Assembly (NCBI GenBank): GCA_049999725.1
Contig: JBNGIS010033923.1
Span: 1 to 33,006, forward strand
Direction of reading: 5' to 3'
DNA: 33,006 nt
Source of the DNA: Haplomitrium mnioides
Lineage: Eukaryota > Marchantiophyta > Haplomitriopsida > Calobryales
Translations under genes and position numbers: made by a program
The notes under the pieces: generated by a model
What the model was told of the DNA's origin: nothing
Databases searched by the model: none
What the model saw: only the letters and a program-made list of their open reading frames with translations
Shown: positions 30,296 through 33,006 of the stretch, one piece after another
Layout: each line of letters starts with the position of its first letter
Numbering within the stretch: the stretch's first letter is position 1

Positions 30296-30348
30296 TGCCG
30301 ACCACAACGTCTTCTTTCTTGGTGCATACCACTGGATGCACATGTTCA

Positions 30349-30359
30349 GAGGGGGTGGA
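30349..30359 (+). other. Polypurine tract of Gypsy element
   Basis: AGAGGGGGTGG lies directly before the right LTR (TGTCG at 30360). It contains one T. Confidence 0.7.
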
Positions 30360-32004
30360 TGTCGTGTTGTGGTTTGGCTAATGCGTAAAAAAGTAACAAA
30401 ATAATGGAGAAAAGTAATCTTCTTACCATAGTTAAATTTAGAGAAAATCATAGAAATAGCGGCGAAGCACTTTTCGAAAACCTTCTAGAAGAACAAAATT
30501 AGTATCTGTCAGTGCTACGTGAAAGGTGTTATGGATATGGTGGGTAGTGAAAGGGTCATCATATTGGCTCTTTGAGGATTCTCTGAATCGTAGTCAAAGA
30601 TATTGTGAAGATAAAAGAAGAGAGAAGAGGCAAAAAGAGATCATTGAAGGATAAAAACATTGAGGGACATTGAGACATCATTGAGAGATCAATGCGAAAT
30701 CATTAAGAGATACATTGAGGGAGTTCAAAGAGGTACTAGATCTATCAGAGCAAGGAGGTTTGACGGTGGAGCTCAAGTTGCTTATGGGTCAAGACATATA
30801 CAATGGATAGAGGATTGTTTACTGCTCCTAACTTTCTTCTTCCAAATCCTTTCTTTGTTGGTTTGCGCATTATTCCTCGAGATCATTTTCGGTAGTGGAT
30901 TGTCTATCACTTCGGTGATAATTTCTTGAATTCGACTATGAACTCACATATTCTAGTATTGTTGCCCATTATCATCTATGAGGAGCAATAGGGTCTCATG
31001 ATTTACATTCTGACCTGATTTGGAGTGGAGTTTTCTTGGGTCTTCTACAAGGGATATGTTGGGTAAATGGTGAATAGTCGACGAAGAATGTTCGAGTGAC
31101 TTCATCAACTTATAATATGATCAAGGGAGAAAATTTTCTCTGATGTTTCTACCTTATTTGCGCTCTATTCTATAAAGGAATTTACTTAGATTTGTTCTTA
31201 TAACAAGTTAAAGGGGAGTTAACTTTCTTTTAGTAAAAACCCTAAAAGGAAGAAAAGAAGGAGTTCAGTTTCATGAAGATTCGAGGATTTTTTAGAGGAG
31301 GAGAGGTTCAAGCAGGGCAGAAATCAAAAGCTCACAAAGAATAACATCCCTCTGCACAAAATTTTGAGTCATTTGGAGATCTACACACATACTAAAAGGC
31401 AATTGAAGACGAAGGGGTTGAATTGAAGATAGGTTTACATTTTGGGTAATTGCAACGTTGTTATAACGATTCTAGGAGAAAATAGAGTACCATTGGGAAG
31501 CTGAAAACAAGGGCTATAGTTTTAAATCAAATTACAATGCATTTGGAGTTGAAGTTGATATGTGAAAGCCGACTGAAGTTGAAAAAACATTCTTGATGTT
31601 CTTCGAAATCATTTTTCCTTTTGACATTGGATTTATAACTTTTTTTCTGTATACCAAGAGCAGTCTAGAAGCTGAAACTTTGTAGAAGGCTAGAGTAGAG
31701 TGTGAAGAAGTTTTCTATGAAATTTCGTGTCAAGATCATTTGAATCAAAAGAGTTATTACTTGGGAAAATTTATGAGTGTTGGGTTTTTGGTCTTTTAAA
31801 CAACAATTGACTTTCTGACTATGGAGAGCATTTTGCTTTGTATTTGACATTGAAAATTTGCACACAGCTTTCTTAGGTAACTTGAACTCCAGATTGAGAG
31901 TTACAAATTGAAAAATTAGTACACTTTATATTATCCTTGCAAAAATAAAGAGTACAAAGGAAGGGAAATTCGCTTACCTTCGCTTTGTTTGAGAGGAGTT
32001 GAAG
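30360..32004 (+). repeat. Right (3') LTR of Gypsy element, truncated
   Basis: It matches 23503-25145 throughout with scattered changes. The match stops at GAGTTGAAG, exactly where TGTAAC starts. The missing 3' part probably lies beyond the later insertion, outside the window. Confidence 0.88.
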
Positions 32005-32128
32005 TGTAACGGACACCAACTTTAGTAAGCAAAGACTAAAACTAGAGAAAAATATAGACACAACTATGTCTAGAAAGTCATTGCTAAGTTAGAGTACGAA
32101 CAAGCGGTGGTTATTTAAGAGAGAGTGA

Positions 32129-32286
32129 CACGTGGCAAAAGGAGAGAAAGTCAACGAATTAAAGTGAAACAAGAAGAACATCTTAAGAGGATAAGGACAC
32201 GTGGCAAGTGCAAAATTAATGGAAGTACACGTGGCGAAAGGAGAAGAAAAGAGAAATAGAAGGTTCTAAAGATAAGGACACGTGGC
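32129..32286 (+). promoter_or_regulatory. Four G-box/ABRE-like CACGTGGC motifs in the LTR
   Basis: CACGTGGC occurs at 32129-32136, 32198-32205, 32228-32235 and 32279-32286. CACGTG with a GC flank is the plant G-box and core abscisic-acid response element bound by bZIP factors. Four copies in 158 bp upstream of a TATA box suggest a stress- or hormone-responsive LTR promoter; this last point is inference. Confidence 0.7.
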
Positions 32287-32414
32287 GGATGCAGAACTAA
32301 AGTAGAAGGTGGTCCAATGAAAGAGAGATAGAAAAGGGTGGTCCAATGAGAGGAGGAGAGATAAAGAACCAATCGGGTTCTTCCACCTATGTAAGCAAGT
32401 TGCTTTCTATTGAG

Positions 32415-32423
32415 TATATAAAG
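32415..32423 (+). promoter_or_regulatory. TATA box of second Copia-like LTR
   Basis: TATATAAAG lies about 130 bp downstream of the last CACGTGGC motif and about 110 bp before the LTR end. Confidence 0.65.
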
Positions 32424-32536
32424 AAGAGAGAGTGCCTTGTTAGGCATCTCTTACCTTGTGAGCTTGAAGTCTCTTTTGTGCGCTAACTTCTTGTACTTGT
32501 CCTAACTTATGTGTTGTGTATGTGTAGTGTTACAAA

Positions 32537-32548
32537 TGGTATCAGAGC
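32537..32548 (+). other. Primer-binding site of second Copia-like element
   Basis: TGGTATCAGAGC, the standard initiator tRNA-Met site of plant Copia elements, lies two bases after the LTR end. Confidence 0.92.
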
Positions 32549-32737
32549 TTGGTCTTCTTTAAAGAGTGTGGATCACCCCTCTTTGGAGAAGTACTAAAGA
32601 CCTTTTGGAGTAGTGGAATTTCCACTTGCTTTAACTCCAAGAGAGTTAAGCTTTCAAGTTTTCATGAGTAAAGGATAGTGGATATCCCATCCTTTATGAA
32701 TGAAGATGAGAAGTTTAACGTGATACTATGATAGCAA

Positions 32738-32953
32738 ATGGATAGAGGAGCATTTGTACCTCCTAGAACTCCTCTATTGAATCCTTTTAACATTCGTGTG
32801 TTTAATATTGACAAGCATTTCTTTCGTCAGTTTTTGGTGTATAACTTTGGTGATGAGTTTATGGTCTTTGTGATGGAATCGAGAGAACCTGTTATTCTAC
32901 CAGTAGTAAACTATGGTGTGACGTGGGAATGTTTTATTTATATTTTGTGGTAG
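32738..32953 (+). CDS. Short open frame after the primer site, possible gag start or remnant
   Basis: A 71-codon frame starts at an ATG about 190 bp after the primer site and ends in TAG. The protein begins M-D-R-G-A-F-V-P-P. I recognise no gag motif. It could be the N-terminus of a broken gag, a non-autonomous element's own frame or chance. Confidence 0.3.
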   Translation: MDRGAFVPPRTPLLNPFNIRVFNIDKHFFRQFLVYNFGDEFMVFVMESREPVILPVVNYGVTWECFIYILW

Positions 32954-33006
32954 GTACTAAATGGATTTGAACCAAACCCCTTCAGAAGAGTTCAACTCCA
33001 AGTGTT

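Larger units (their letters stand above)
23503..32004 (+). mobile_element. Ty3/Gypsy LTR retrotransposon, degenerate; right LTR cut by a later insertion
   Basis: The order is LTR (23503-25277), candidate primer site, gag with zinc knuckle, protease, RT, RNase H, integrase, polypurine tract, right LTR (30360-32004, truncated). RT before integrase is the Gypsy order. Stops and frame changes occur in every domain. The LTRs differ at 5 of their first 60 bases, so the insertion is old. The right LTR stops where a second LTR element begins (TGTAAC at 32005). Confidence 0.92.
32005..32534 (+). repeat. 5' LTR of second Copia-like element
   Basis: The ends TGTAAC and GTTACA are perfect inverted repeats. 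It contains a promoter-like layout: four CACGTGGC motifs, three CCAAT motifs (near 32313, 32342 and 32369) and a TATA box at 32415-32423. Confidence 0.88.
32005..33006 (+). mobile_element. Second Copia-like LTR element, 5' part only
   Basis: A 530-bp LTR with TGTAAC...GTTACA ends is followed by a perfect tRNA-iMet primer site and about 460 bp of internal sequence. The element continues beyond the window. It sits inside the Gypsy right LTR and is therefore younger. Confidence 0.88.

Overview
The window is repeat-rich nuclear DNA from a land plant with a large genome. The evidence is plant-type Ty1/Copia and Ty3/Gypsy retrotransposons, tRNA-iMet type primer sites, GT-AG introns, AT-rich intergenic DNA and assembly gaps. 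I see no intact single-copy host gene and no bacterial-type operon. The exact plant group (gymnosperm, fern, lycophyte or other) cannot be told from the sequence alone.

Layout. (1) 1-134 is the end of an inverted transposon copy that runs out of the window. (2) 135-2036, 8149-8336, 12167-12476 and about 20483-21030 are pieces of one old copy (copy 1) of an unusual DNA-transposon-like element. Three later insertions split it: a minus-strand Copia element (2049-8148), a 3.83-kb GC-rich solo LTR with perfect ATATA target duplications (8337-12166), and a second, longer copy of the same element (copy 2, about 12477-20482). (3) Copy 2 carries two head-to-head genes around a 400-N gap. A minus-strand gene of unknown function lies at 14347-15148. 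A plus-strand multi-exon gene at about 15606-19466 looks like a ParB-like domain joined to a beta-class DNA N6/N4-amino-methyltransferase. Both are broken by stops. (4) 21030-23000 is AT-rich degenerate repeat. It is followed by a fragment of a third copy of the minus-strand gene (23027-23178). (5) 23503-32004 is a degenerate Gypsy element with 1775-bp LTRs, whose right LTR is cut by (6) the LTR and start of a second Copia-like element (32005 to the window end).

The most interesting signals are the ParB/methyltransferase element family and a dispersed minisatellite family. The minisatellite is built on a palindromic core (TCCATGCGCGCATGGA). It occurs as six arrays, sits inside introns of the methyltransferase gene in two separate copies, and uses several repeat periods (24, about 37 and 52 bp).

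Nearly all coding regions are pseudogenes. Several stops look like C-to-T decay of CAG and CGA codons, as expected for silenced, methylated repeats. Start and end points of degenerate genes are approximate.
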